Shown: positions 1 through 8,202 of the stretch, in pieces
Layout of the letters: each line of letters opens with the position of its first letter
Position numbering within the stretch: position 1 is the stretch's first letter
Assembly (NCBI RefSeq): GCF_008056315.1
Contig: NZ_VRKQ01000008.1
Location: forward strand, 186,001-250,000
Direction of reading: 5' to 3'
Length of the DNA: 64,000 nucleotides
Source of the DNA: Seonamhaeicola maritimus
GTDB lineage: Bacteria; Bacteroidota; Bacteroidia; Flavobacteriales; Flavobacteriaceae
Notes under the pieces: model-generated
Seen by the model: the letters and a program-made list of their open reading frames with translations, nothing else
Databases searched by the model: none
What the model was told of the DNA's origin: nothing
Program-made: the position numbers and the translations under genes

Positions 1-384
1 GTAGAAGCCGTTAATGCTTGGAATAAATTAGCATCTTTTAGAGGAATAGAAGAAATCTCCCCAATTGAAAAATCAATTACCGAAGGTGAAGGAGCTGGTG
101 CAACACGTACTTGTTATTTGCCAGATGGTGCTGCAATTCATGAAGTATTAAATAAAGTGGATAACAATACCATGGAAATGGAATATAAAATTACGGAAGG
201 TCCATTTCCTGTTGAAGGCTATGTGAGTACAATTAAAGTTGAAGGGGTTGATAAAAGTAGTTGTAAAGTGACATGGGGATGCGAATTTGAAACACTTTCT
301 GAAAACGAACAAGCCATGAGTGAATTGTTTGGAGGTTTTTACAATGTTATTATTGATAATTTAGAAAGCGCACTTCAAAACTAG
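1..384 (+). CDS. SRPBCC-family protein, 5' end outside the window
   Basis: The frame is open from base 1, so this is the last 127 residues of a longer protein; the true start lies upstream of the window. The visible part alternates beta strands (CYLPDG, MEMEYKITEGPFPVEGY, STIKVEG, KVTWGCEFE) and ends in a long helix (FGGFYNVIIDNLESAL). This is the usual C-terminal half of a Bet v1/START-like SRPBCC (polyketide cyclase/dehydrase) small-molecule-binding fold. The substrate cannot be told from sequence. It ends in a hairpin terminator shared with the convergent LysR gene. Family assignment is by fold pattern; function is unknown. Confidence 0.75.
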   Translation, partial: VEAVNAWNKLASFRGIEEISPIEKSITEGEGAGATRTCYLPDGAAIHEVLNKVDNNTMEMEYKITEGPFPVEGYVSTIKVEGVDKSSCKVTWGCEFETLSENEQAMSELFGGFYNVIIDNLESALQN

Positions 385-408
385 AATTACATATTTAAGA
401 GGATTAAA

Positions 409-440
409 TAAAAGAGCTGCTATTTGTGGCTCTTTTATTT
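409..440. terminator. Shared terminator of SRPBCC gene and LysR gene
   Basis: Arms TAAAAGAGC (409-417) and GCTCTTTTA (429-437) are perfectly complementary with an 11-nt loop, flanked by A- and T-rich tracts. The right arm includes the stop codon of the convergent LysR gene, so the hairpin probably ends transcription from both sides. Confidence 0.75.
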
Positions 441-1316
441 TATTAATCCTAAAAAATCCTTTAATATAGGGTTTCTATTGTTTTTATTCCAAACTACAGA
501 GAGCGTTGTTTTCTGTTTTATTTTTTTTAACTCAATAAACTTTATGTTATTATTGTTGGTAATAGCCAATGATTTTGGAACTATTGAAATACCAAAACCG
601 TTTTCAACCAGCTTATAAATGGAGCCTGCGTGAATGGTGTTATGAGATACTATTGGAGCGAAACCACTATCATCAAAAATTTGCATCACTTTTTCATAAT
701 ATGAAGCACTATATTTTGGGTCGAATAAGATGAATGATTCATCCTTTAATTTTGATAAATCTTTAATGTTTTCAAAATCCATTTTATGTGTATTGGGCAA
801 TACCAGACAAAACGATTCTTTTAAAATTGGTTTAATTTCTAATCCTATAGGTACACGTTCTAGTCGTACAAAGCCTAAATCAAAATCAAAGGACAATAAT
901 TCTTGAATTTGAGTTTCGTTATCTAATTCTTTTAAACTGAAAACGACATTGGGGTGTTCTTCTTCAAAATCTAATAATAAATTAGGAATGATTTGTTGCA
1001 TCGCAGACCCCACATAACCCAATTTCAGGTCGCCTTTTTTGCCGTCATTTAACAACTTAGCATGTTCTAAAGTCTGGTCTAGGCTTTTAAGGGTAAGTTT
1101 CAATTCTTTTTTTAGGTAAGCTCCAGCTTTGGTTAGAACAACTTTACGGTTGTGTCTTTCAAACAGGGTAACCCCCAAATCATCTTCCATTTGTTTGATT
1201 TGTCGACTCAATCCAGGTTGTGAAATATATAGTCTTTCGGCTGCACGCCTAAAGTGTAATTCCTCGGCAACCGCTAAAAAATATTTAAGATGTCTTAATT
1301 CTAATTGATTACTCAT
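435..1316 (-). CDS. LysR-family transcriptional regulator, probably of the hut operon
   Basis: A 293-residue protein with an N-terminal winged helix-turn-helix of LysR type (residues about 3-62: LELRHLKYFLAVAEELHF, then LYISQPGLSRQIKQME) followed by a periplasmic-binding-like effector domain (about 90-290). The start at 1316 (MSNQLELRHLKYF) is preferred over an ATG three codons upstream, because LysR proteins begin close to this motif. It is divergent from hutH with about 80 bp between the start codons, the classical arrangement for a LysR regulator and its target. I therefore infer that it controls histidine degradation, with urocanate or histidine as possible effector. The effector is not visible in the sequence. 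Confidence 0.92.
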   Translation of the reverse strand: MSNQLELRHLKYFLAVAEELHFRRAAERLYISQPGLSRQIKQMEDDLGVTLFERHNRKVVLTKAGAYLKKELKLTLKSLDQTLEHAKLLNDGKKGDLKLGYVGSAMQQIIPNLLLDFEEEHPNVVFSLKELDNETQIQELLSFDFDLGFVRLERVPIGLEIKPILKESFCLVLPNTHKMDFENIKDLSKLKDESFILFDPKYSASYYEKVMQIFDDSGFAPIVSHNTIHAGSIYKLVENGFGISIVPKSLAITNNNNIKFIELKKIKQKTTLSVVWNKNNRNPILKDFLGLIK

Positions 1317-1332
1317 AGTTATCAATAAGTGA

Positions 1333-1340
1333 CAAAGATA
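1333..1340 (-). promoter_or_regulatory. Putative -7 box of the LysR gene
   Basis: On the minus strand TATCTTTG fits the Bacteroidetes -7 consensus TAnnTTTG. It lies 16 nt upstream of the chosen start codon, giving a very short leader. Confidence 0.55.
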
Positions 1341-1366
1341 GTCTTTTTAAGCATTAAATTTAAGAA

Positions 1367-1374
1367 TAACTTTG
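1367..1374 (+). promoter_or_regulatory. Putative -7 box of the hut operon
   Basis: TAACTTTG fits TAnnTTTG and lies 23 nt upstream of the hutH start. The region before it (1347-1363) has two TTAA arms separated by 9 nt, which could be part of a LysR site (T-N11-A type). That part is weak because the region is very AT-rich. Confidence 0.5.
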
Positions 1375-1397
1375 AGGGAAGAAAATGAACATAGATT

Positions 1398-2894
1398 ATG
1401 AGTTTTAAATACGGAATTGATACACTTACGGTAGATAAAGTCTTGGATATAGCGAATGGTAAACTTGTGGCTGAAATTACTTCGGAAGCCAAGGAAAAAG
1501 TGTTGGCCTGTAGGCAGAAGGTGGAAGATATGGCGAACGGTGATAAGCCTGTTTATGGTATTAATACAGGTTTTGGTCCTCTTTGTGAAGTGCAGATTAC
1601 TCCAGAAGAAACCAAGACATTACAGAGGAATTTGTTGCTGACACATGCTGTTGGGGTTGGAAATCCAATTGATAAAAAGTTGTCTAAAATTATGATGATA
1701 TGCAAGGTGCACGCATTATGTCAAGGATTTTCTGGCGTTCGATTAGAACTGATTAAGCGTATTATTTATTTTATTGAAAATGATTTAGTGCCTGTAGTGC
1801 CAGAACAAGGTTCAGTTGGGGCGTCTGGAGATTTAGCGCCTTTATCCCATTTGTTTTTACCATTAATTGGTGCCGGTGAATTTTGGGTTGATGATGATAT
1901 AAAACCAGCTGCAATAGTTTTGGAACAGCATGGGGTTAAACCCATTGAACTTCATGCTAAAGAAGGACTTGGCTTAATTAATGGAACCCAATTCATTTTG
2001 GCACATACCATAGTTGGTCTAAATAAAATGCAATACTTATTAGATATGGCTGACGTTGCCGGTGCTATGAGCATTGAAGGGTATCAAGGAAGTTTTTCGC
2101 CATTTAAAGATGAACTTCATAGAATAAGGCCATATAAAGGCACAATTGAAGTAGCAGAACGTATGTTTATGTTGCTTTATAGGTCTCAAAACGTAGATTC
2201 TCATGAAAATTGTGGGCGCGTTCAAGATCCTTATTCTATGCGTTGCATTCCTCAAGTGCATGGAGCTTCAAGAAATGCGTATTATCATTTAAGTGAATTG
2301 GCTGAAATAGAAATGAATTCGGTAACAGATAACCCCATTGTATTAAGTGAAACCGAAGCTATATCTGGCGGTAATTTTCACGGGCAACCGTTAGCAATGG
2401 CATTAGATTATTGTTCAGTGGCCGCAGCAGAATTGGGGAATATTGCCGATAGAAGGTGTTATTTATTACTTGAAGGTAAGTACGGTTTGCCAAGATTATT
2501 AACCACTGGTGGAGGTGGATTAAATTCTGGGTTTATGATTCCTCAGTATACCACAGCAGCTTTGGTTTCAGAAAATAAATCATTGTGCTTTCCGTCATCG
2601 GCAGATAGTATACCAACCTCTTTAGGGCAAGAAGATCATGTGTCTATGGGTAGTATTTCCAGTAGAAAGTTTAATCAAATTCTTGGGAACTTAGAAAAAA
2701 TATTGGCCATAGAATTGATGTATGGAGCCCAGGCTTTAGAGTTTAGAAGACCTAATACATTTTCAGATATTATAGAGGACAACTTCAGAATTATCAGAAG
2801 TAAGGTTCCAAAGTTAGAAGATGATAGAGCCTTAAAGGCAGATATAGATGCTATGATTGAACTGGTAAGAACCCAAGCGTTTAATTTAAGATAG
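1398..2894 (+). CDS. hutH: Histidine ammonia-lyase
   Basis: First enzyme of histidine degradation: it deaminates L-histidine to urocanate in the cytoplasm. The 498 residues match the family's length. The Ala142-Ser143-Gly144 triad in GSVGASGDLAPLSH forms the MIO electrophile of the aromatic ammonia-lyases. Other family signatures are YGINTGFGPL near residue 53 and GGNFHGQPLA in the C-terminal half. It is the first gene of a tight operon; hutU starts 5 nt after its stop codon. Divergent transcription from the LysR gene suggests induction by histidine or urocanate. Confidence 0.98.
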   Translation: MSFKYGIDTLTVDKVLDIANGKLVAEITSEAKEKVLACRQKVEDMANGDKPVYGINTGFGPLCEVQITPEETKTLQRNLLLTHAVGVGNPIDKKLSKIMMICKVHALCQGFSGVRLELIKRIIYFIENDLVPVVPEQGSVGASGDLAPLSHLFLPLIGAGEFWVDDDIKPAAIVLEQHGVKPIELHAKEGLGLINGTQFILAHTIVGLNKMQYLLDMADVAGAMSIEGYQGSFSPFKDELHRIRPYKGTIEVAERMFMLLYRSQNVDSHENCGRVQDPYSMRCIPQVHGASRNAYYHLSELAEIEMNSVTDNPIVLSETEAISGGNFHGQPLAMALDYCSVAAAELGNIADRRCYLLLEGKYGLPRLLTTGGGGLNSGFMIPQYTTAALVSENKSLCFPSSADSIPTSLGQEDHVSMGSISSRKFNQILGNLEKILAIELMYGAQALEFRRPNTFSDIIEDNFRIIRSKVPKLEDDRALKADIDAMIELVRTQAFNLR

Positions 2895-2899
2895 GCCTT

Positions 2900-4897
2900 A
2901 TGACATTTCAAGAACAGATATTACAAGGCATCCCAAAGGCGCTACCAACAAAAAAAGCATATCCTAAAGATGCCAACAGAGCGCCAAAAAGAAAGGATAT
3001 TTTAACAGTAGAAGAAAAGCAATTGGCTATTAGAAATGCGCTGCGTTACTTTCCTAAAAGTTGGCATAACGAACTTGCCGAAGAATTCGCCAATGAGTTA
3101 AAAGAATTTGGTAGAATATATATGTACAGGTTTAAACCTGATTATAAAATATATGCGCGACCCATTTCGGAGTACCCAGCTAAATCCTTGCAAGCAGCTG
3201 CTATTATGGTTATGATTCAGAATAATTTGGATCCTGCTGTGGCGCAACATCCAGAAGAATTGATTACGTATGGAGGCAATGGGGCTGTGTTTCAAAATTG
3301 GGCGCAATATTTGTTAGTGATGCAATATTTAGCTACTATGACAGAAGACCAAACGCTACATATGTATTCTGGTCATCCTATGGGATTGTTTCCTTCGTCT
3401 AAAAATGCACCCAGAGTAGTAGTGACAAATGGTATGATGATTCCTAATTATTCAAAACCAGACGATTGGGAAAAATTCAATGCTTTAGGTGTAACGCAAT
3501 ACGGGCAAATGACAGCGGGTTCGTTTATGTATATTGGTCCGCAAGGGATTGTACACGGAACAACTATTACGGTTATGAATGCCTTCCGAAAAATTCTAAA
3601 TAAAGATGAAAATTCCAACGGTAAAATCTTCTTAACAGCTGGGTTAGGAGGCATGAGTGGCGCGCAACCTAAAGCAGGAAATATTGCCGGTTGTATTACC
3701 ATTGCTGCAGAGGTGAATCCTAAAGCAGCAACTAAACGTTGTGAGCAAGGTTGGGTAGATGTGTTGGTGGATAATTTAGACGATTTAGTAACTCGTGTAA
3801 AAAAGGCTCAATCCAAAAATGAAGTCGTTTCAATAGCCTATATTGGAAACGTTGTTGAGGTTTGGGAGCGTTTTTATGAAGACGATATTTTTATTCATGT
3901 GGGGTCAGATCAAACCTCGTTACATATCCCATGGACCGGTGGTTATTATCCAGTTGATGTGTCTTATGAAGAGTCAAACCGATTGATTAGTGAAGAACCG
4001 GAAGCTTTTAAACAAAAAGTTCAGGAATCTCTAAAAAGACATGCCCATGCCATAAATAAACATACAGCCAGAGGAACGTATTTCTTTGATTATGGTAATG
4101 CTTTTTTATTAGAAGCTTCCAGAGCGGGAGCCGATGTGATGGCTGAAAATGGCATCGATTTTAAATACCCATCATATGTACAAGATATTTTAGGACCCAT
4201 GTGTTTTGATTATGGTTTTGGGCCATTCCGTTGGGTGTGTTTATCTGGAAAGTCTGAAGATTTAGACGCTACCGATGCTATTGCTGCCTGCGTGCTCCAG
4301 GAAATTATGGAGAATTCACCTGAGCAAATTCAATTGCAAATGCAAGACAATATCACTTGGATAAAAGACGCAAAAAACAACAAAATGGTGGTGGGATCTC
4401 AGGCTCGAATTTTATATGCTGATGCCGAAGGACGCTCAAAAATTGCACAAGCTTTTAATAAGGCTATCGCTGAAGGTAAGATTGGGCTAGTAGTTTTGGG
4501 TAGAGATCACCATGATGTAAGTGGAACTGATTCACCTTTTAGGGAAACCTCTAATATTTATGATGGCAGTAGGTTTACCGCGGACATGGCCATTCATAAT
4601 GTTATTGGTGATAGCTTTAGAGGTGCTACTTGGGTGTCTATCCACAATGGTGGTGGCGTTGGTTGGGGCGAAGTCATCAATGGTGGTTTCGGTATGGTTT
4701 TAGACGGGAGCAAAGAAGCAGAAGAACGCTTGAAGAGCATGTTGTTTTATGATGTAAATAATGGAATAGCACGCAGAAGTTGGGCAAGAAATGATGAAGC
4801 CATATTCGCAATTAAACGAGAAATGGAAAGAACACCAAATTTAAAGGTAACTTTACCTAATTTAGTAGATGATACTATTCTAAATAATCTGTTTTAA
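2900..4897 (+). CDS. hutU: Urocanate hydratase, long form
   Basis: Second step of histidine degradation: it adds water to urocanate to give 4-imidazolone-5-propionate, with tightly bound NAD+. The 665 residues exceed the roughly 555 of the pseudomonad enzyme and match the longer form of many Bacteroidetes and eukaryotes. Family signatures include QYLATMTEDQTLHMYSGHPMG, TAGLGGMSGAQPKA (dinucleotide-binding glycine-rich stretch) and MCFDYGFGPFRWVCLSG, the region carrying the conserved active-site cysteine. The stop codon overlaps the hutI start (TAATG), which indicates translational coupling. Confidence 0.97.
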   Translation: MTFQEQILQGIPKALPTKKAYPKDANRAPKRKDILTVEEKQLAIRNALRYFPKSWHNELAEEFANELKEFGRIYMYRFKPDYKIYARPISEYPAKSLQAAAIMVMIQNNLDPAVAQHPEELITYGGNGAVFQNWAQYLLVMQYLATMTEDQTLHMYSGHPMGLFPSSKNAPRVVVTNGMMIPNYSKPDDWEKFNALGVTQYGQMTAGSFMYIGPQGIVHGTTITVMNAFRKILNKDENSNGKIFLTAGLGGMSGAQPKAGNIAGCITIAAEVNPKAATKRCEQGWVDVLVDNLDDLVTRVKKAQSKNEVVSIAYIGNVVEVWERFYEDDIFIHVGSDQTSLHIPWTGGYYPVDVSYEESNRLISEEPEAFKQKVQESLKRHAHAINKHTARGTYFFDYGNAFLLEASRAGADVMAENGIDFKYPSYVQDILGPMCFDYGFGPFRWVCLSGKSEDLDATDAIAACVLQEIMENSPEQIQLQMQDNITWIKDAKNNKMVVGSQARILYADAEGRSKIAQAFNKAIAEGKIGLVVLGRDHHDVSGTDSPFRETSNIYDGSRFTADMAIHNVIGDSFRGATWVSIHNGGGVGWGEVINGGFGMVLDGSKEAEERLKSMLFYDVNNGIARRSWARNDEAIFAIKREMERTPNLKVTLPNLVDDTILNNLF

Positions 4898-6126
4898 TGG
4901 CTACCCTTTTTAAGAATATAAAAGAATTGCTTCAGGTAAGAACTGAACCGGTCAAGTTTGTTTCAGGTAAAGAGATGAACATTATACCTACAATTAAAGA
5001 TGCTTTTTTACTAGTTGAAAATGGTTTGATTTCAGATTTTGGAAGTATGCGTGATTGTCCTAGCAGTAATTTTGACGAAGTTATTGATTGTACTGGAAAA
5101 ATGGTAATGCCTGCTTGGTGTGATTCACATACACATATGGTTTATGCCGGAAACCGAGAAAGTGAATTTGTTGATAGAATTAATGGGTTGACATATGAAG
5201 AAATAGCCAATAGAGGAGGTGGTATTTTAAATTCTGCTAAAACACTGCAAGAGACGTCTGAGGATGATTTATATAATCAAAGTAAAGTAAGACTAGAAGA
5301 AATTATCAAGTTGGGAACTGGTGCAGTGGAAATAAAATCGGGTTATGGGTTAACCTTAGAAGCTGAATTAAAAATGCTACGAGTGATTAAACGTTTAAAA
5401 GAGAACTATTCCATAGAAATTAAAGCTACTTTTCTGGGGGCACATGCGTTACCTAAAGAATTTAAGAATACTTCTGATTACATAGATTATGTAATTGAGG
5501 CAATTTTGCCAATAGTTGCCAAAGAAAATCTAGCCGAATACATTGATGTGTTTTGTGAAACGGGCTACTTTTCGGTGGAAGATACCAACCGTATTTTAGA
5601 AGCAGGAAAGCAATACGGATTTACACCTAAAATTCATGTCAATCAATTTACAGCTATAGGTGGTGTACAGGCCGGTGTAAAACATAATGCTTTATCTGTT
5701 GACCATTTGGAAGAAATGCGAGATGTTGACATAGAGGCTCTAAGGGGTTCTCAAACCATGCCTGTAGCTTTACCAGGTTGTTCTTATTTTTTGAGCATTC
5801 CATATACACCAGCGCGTAGGATAATTGATGCAGGTTTACCGTTAGCATTAGCTACGGATTATAATCCCGGTTCCGCACCATCAGGTAATATGAACTTTGT
5901 GGTATCTACGGCTTGTGTAAAAATGAAAATGACGCCCGAAGAAGCTATTAATGCTTCTACTATTAATGGTGCTTACGCCATGGGATTACAGGATAAAGTA
6001 GGTTCTATTACTAACGGCAAACTAGCTAATTTAATTTTAACAAAACCAATAAACTCTTTTGGTTTTATCCCTTATAGTTTTGGCGAGAATCATATTGAAA
6101 GTATTTTTTTGGCAGGTGAAGATTAA
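4897..6126 (+). CDS. hutI: Imidazolonepropionase
   Basis: Third step of the pathway: hydrolysis of imidazolone-5-propionate to N-formimidoyl-L-glutamate. The 409 residues show the amidohydrolase TIM-barrel signatures: metal ligands in CDSHTHMVYAG, GAHALP and HVNQFTAIGG, and the late Asp in ATDYNPGSAPSGN. The start ATG overlaps the hutU stop by one base, and there is no other candidate start nearby. It is the last gene of the operon here. No formimidoylglutamase (hutG) or formiminotransferase gene follows, so the last step must be encoded elsewhere. Confidence 0.97.
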   Translation: MATLFKNIKELLQVRTEPVKFVSGKEMNIIPTIKDAFLLVENGLISDFGSMRDCPSSNFDEVIDCTGKMVMPAWCDSHTHMVYAGNRESEFVDRINGLTYEEIANRGGGILNSAKTLQETSEDDLYNQSKVRLEEIIKLGTGAVEIKSGYGLTLEAELKMLRVIKRLKENYSIEIKATFLGAHALPKEFKNTSDYIDYVIEAILPIVAKENLAEYIDVFCETGYFSVEDTNRILEAGKQYGFTPKIHVNQFTAIGGVQAGVKHNALSVDHLEEMRDVDIEALRGSQTMPVALPGCSYFLSIPYTPARRIIDAGLPLALATDYNPGSAPSGNMNFVVSTACVKMKMTPEEAINASTINGAYAMGLQDKVGSITNGKLANLILTKPINSFGFIPYSFGENHIESIFLAGED

Positions 6127-6216
6127 CCTTTTGGTTTAGGATTAAACTTAAGTATTTTTTTTATACACTGTTATATGTAGTTTTATAAGTAAATTATTCT
6201 AGAAACAATTTATGTT

Positions 6217-6705
6217 TTACTGGTGATAAGCTGCATTATGAGCCAAGGTGCCACCGCATGTTCCACAATTGCCAGCAGTTCCAGATCCTCCAACACATCC
6301 TTTACCACAGGTGTAATGCCATACTCCAGCTGTATTTTGGCTAGGATTGGAAACTGGGGAATTAGGAGGAATAGCGTAAGGAGAAGAAGAAGTTGGAGTG
6401 CTATTAGAATTAGAGTGATAAATTGAGTTATGAACTAAAAGACTTCCGCAATTACCGCAATTAACAGCTGACCCAGCACCTCCAGCACAACCTTTGAGGC
6501 AGGTATAGTGCCAGACTCCTCTTTCATTTTGAGAGGGCTCAGCATTTGCTGGTTTAGGAGTTGTAGCATTTAGGGGGGCGGTGGGATCTGAAACTTTTAA
6601 TGATTTTACAGTTTCTTGTTTTGGTTTTTTAGATTTTTCATTACAGGAATAGAAAGAAATGACAAAACTGAATAATAATATAGCAAAGATCTTAAAGTAT
6701 TTCAT
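6217..6705 (-). CDS. Lipoprotein with two Cys-rich zinc-ribbon-like repeats
   Basis: 162 residues from the ATG at 6705; a longer reading (to 6762) would put 19 polar residues before the signal peptide. The N-terminus MKYFKIFAILLFSFVISFYSC is a lipoprotein signal. Two near-identical modules follow, each starting GVWHYTC and continuing x-KGC, a Gly/Ala stretch, NCGxCGxxLxHNxxYH. They are separated by a Ser/Thr/Pro/Asn-rich linker. Each has cysteines spaced C-x3-C then C-x2-C plus conserved histidines, as expected for a small metal-binding (zinc-ribbon-like) fold. I recognise no named family. A surface-exposed metal-binding or structural role is inference. Confidence 0.8.
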   Translation of the reverse strand: MKYFKIFAILLFSFVISFYSCNEKSKKPKQETVKSLKVSDPTAPLNATTPKPANAEPSQNERGVWHYTCLKGCAGGAGSAVNCGNCGSLLVHNSIYHSNSNSTPTSSSPYAIPPNSPVSNPSQNTAGVWHYTCGKGCVGGSGTAGNCGTCGGTLAHNAAYHQ

Positions 6706-7026
6706 AAGGGTGTTTTTTAAGTTTATGATGTATAAGGGAAGATAATTTAATTTTTTTATCACATGGTTTTAAATGATTATTATTCATAAATTATCAAATT
6801 GGGTGCAACGTATTTGTGTTTTGGTCAGTTGCCTTGACTAGCACTAAATTAGTAAATAGAAAACAAACTTTGGGAATATCCGAAGGATTTTCAGAAGTAA
6901 GTGAGAACAACCAATTACCTATAGTCAGTATACCATTGTTTTATTTCTTTAAATCCCAACCCTAATATAGCTCAGTAACTTGTTTGTTCTTACTCTAGTA
7001 TCAACGATAAAAAGATTGCATTCAAA
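6706..7026. other. Intergenic stretch holding a dispersed repeat copy
   Basis: 321 bases without a convincing gene. The middle (6871-6930) carries a copy of the dispersed repeat also found at 25110-25160. I see no clear TAnnTTTG box for the lipoprotein gene and no strong terminator for the peroxidase gene that ends at 7027. Confidence 0.6.
6871..6930. repeat. Dispersed intergenic repeat, copy 1
   Basis: Contains GGAATATCCGAAGG and GAACAACCAATTACCTATAG. The second block matches GAACAAGCAATTACTTATAG at 25135-25154 in 18 of 20 positions, and the first matches GGAATTTCC near 25116. The order and orientation are the same in both copies. GGAATATCCGAAGGATTTTC can fold into a small hairpin. Both copies lie just 3' of a minus-strand gene. 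Confidence 0.65.
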
Positions 7027-8193
7027 TCAATCAATATCACCCCCAACTTGCAAACCGCTAGGGACATGTTCAGGAACAGTCTTGTCAAAAGTATCATCAT
7101 TCAATGTGTTTAAGAATGAAATGATAAGTGACATGTCTTTAACCTTTACCGTAAGGTTTTGAGCCAGAGTATCAATTTGGGTTGTTTCAATATGCGGATT
7201 TCTAGATTTTTTAAAACTCAGATCTTCGTAAAATTCCAATACTTTTTCTAGTGAAGCCAAAGTGCCATTGTGCATATAGGGTGCGGTGAATCTGAGGTTT
7301 CTTAGGGTGGGGGTTCTAAAAGCAAATTGTGCTTCGAACCCAGTATCAATACTATCTAGTTTTTTATTTTCAGGTACACTCAATACATGCATTTTAAAAT
7401 CAGAAAACATGGGTCCGTTATGACAATTTATACAGCCTACTTTTTTAAAGAGTTCAAACCCTTCTTTTTCTGCTAATGAAATAGCGGATTCATCACCACG
7501 CATGTATTTGTCAAAATCTGAATTATTGGTAACTAACGTTCTTTCGTATGCAGCAATGGCTTTTCCAATATTTTCAGAAGCAATGGGCTCATCTTCTTCA
7601 AACACATTTTCAAACAAGGTTTGATATTCCGGGATAGCTTTTAGGCGTTTAACTACTTCGTTAAGTATTTCGGTATCCGAAAAATGTGTTCCGCGCATTT
7701 CTTCTAAAGCCTTAATAGGTTCTAAAGCTTGATCTTCTAAACTATTCACTCTGGAGTCCCAAAACATAGGTGCGTCTTCTGGACTATAATGATTAGACAT
7801 GTTGATGCCGTTATAAGCAGTATTTAAAACGGTATGTGCATTTCGTTTTACAAAGGGAATATCGTTTGGTTGTTTGAATTCTCTCTTGTTTCCAAAACCT
7901 TGACCATTAACACCAATGGAAATGTCTCTAAACTCAGCGTATCCATTTTTTGGATGGTGACAGGTAGCACAGGCTACGTCTTTATTGCCAGATAAAATGG
8001 GGTCAAAAAACAATAACCTTCCCAAGTCTACTTTCTCCTTGGTGGTTGGGTTGTTGTTAGGTGATTTAATAGTTTTTGGTAAGGCACTTACCCTTACTTT
8101 AGTTTGAGCAATTTCAACCAATGTGTTTTTCTTGTTTTTGCAATTGAAAAAACAAAATGAGATTAAACCGATTAAAACAATTTTCTTAAACAT
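7027..8193 (-). CDS. Dihaem cytochrome c peroxidase / MauG-family lipoprotein
   Basis: 388 residues with a lipoprotein signal (MFKKIVLIGLISFCFFNC) and two c-type haem sites: CATCHH in the N-terminal third and CINCHN about 150 residues later. This is the bacterial dihaem cytochrome c peroxidase (CCP/MauG) layout. Such proteins are periplasmic, reduce hydrogen peroxide, or carry out protein or small-molecule oxidations. TLRNLRFTAPYMHNG near residue 300 is typical of the family. It is the last gene of a minus-strand run M1 peptidase - sulfatase - peroxidase, 9 nt downstream of the sulfatase. The electron donor and true substrate cannot be read from sequence. Confidence 0.93.
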   Translation of the reverse strand: MFKKIVLIGLISFCFFNCKNKKNTLVEIAQTKVRVSALPKTIKSPNNNPTTKEKVDLGRLLFFDPILSGNKDVACATCHHPKNGYAEFRDISIGVNGQGFGNKREFKQPNDIPFVKRNAHTVLNTAYNGINMSNHYSPEDAPMFWDSRVNSLEDQALEPIKALEEMRGTHFSDTEILNEVVKRLKAIPEYQTLFENVFEEDEPIASENIGKAIAAYERTLVTNNSDFDKYMRGDESAISLAEKEGFELFKKVGCINCHNGPMFSDFKMHVLSVPENKKLDSIDTGFEAQFAFRTPTLRNLRFTAPYMHNGTLASLEKVLEFYEDLSFKKSRNPHIETTQIDTLAQNLTVKVKDMSLIISFLNTLNDDTFDKTVPEHVPSGLQVGGDID

Positions 8194-8202
8194 AAATTCA
8201 AG

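Noticed and set aside
424-618. Short rightward frame over the LysR gene
   Set aside because: Antisense shadow of the LysR 3' end, low-complexity hydrophobic translation.
1347-1363. LysR operator TTAA-N9-TTAA
   Set aside because: Too little information content in AT-rich DNA to call as a feature on its own; mentioned only as a possibility.
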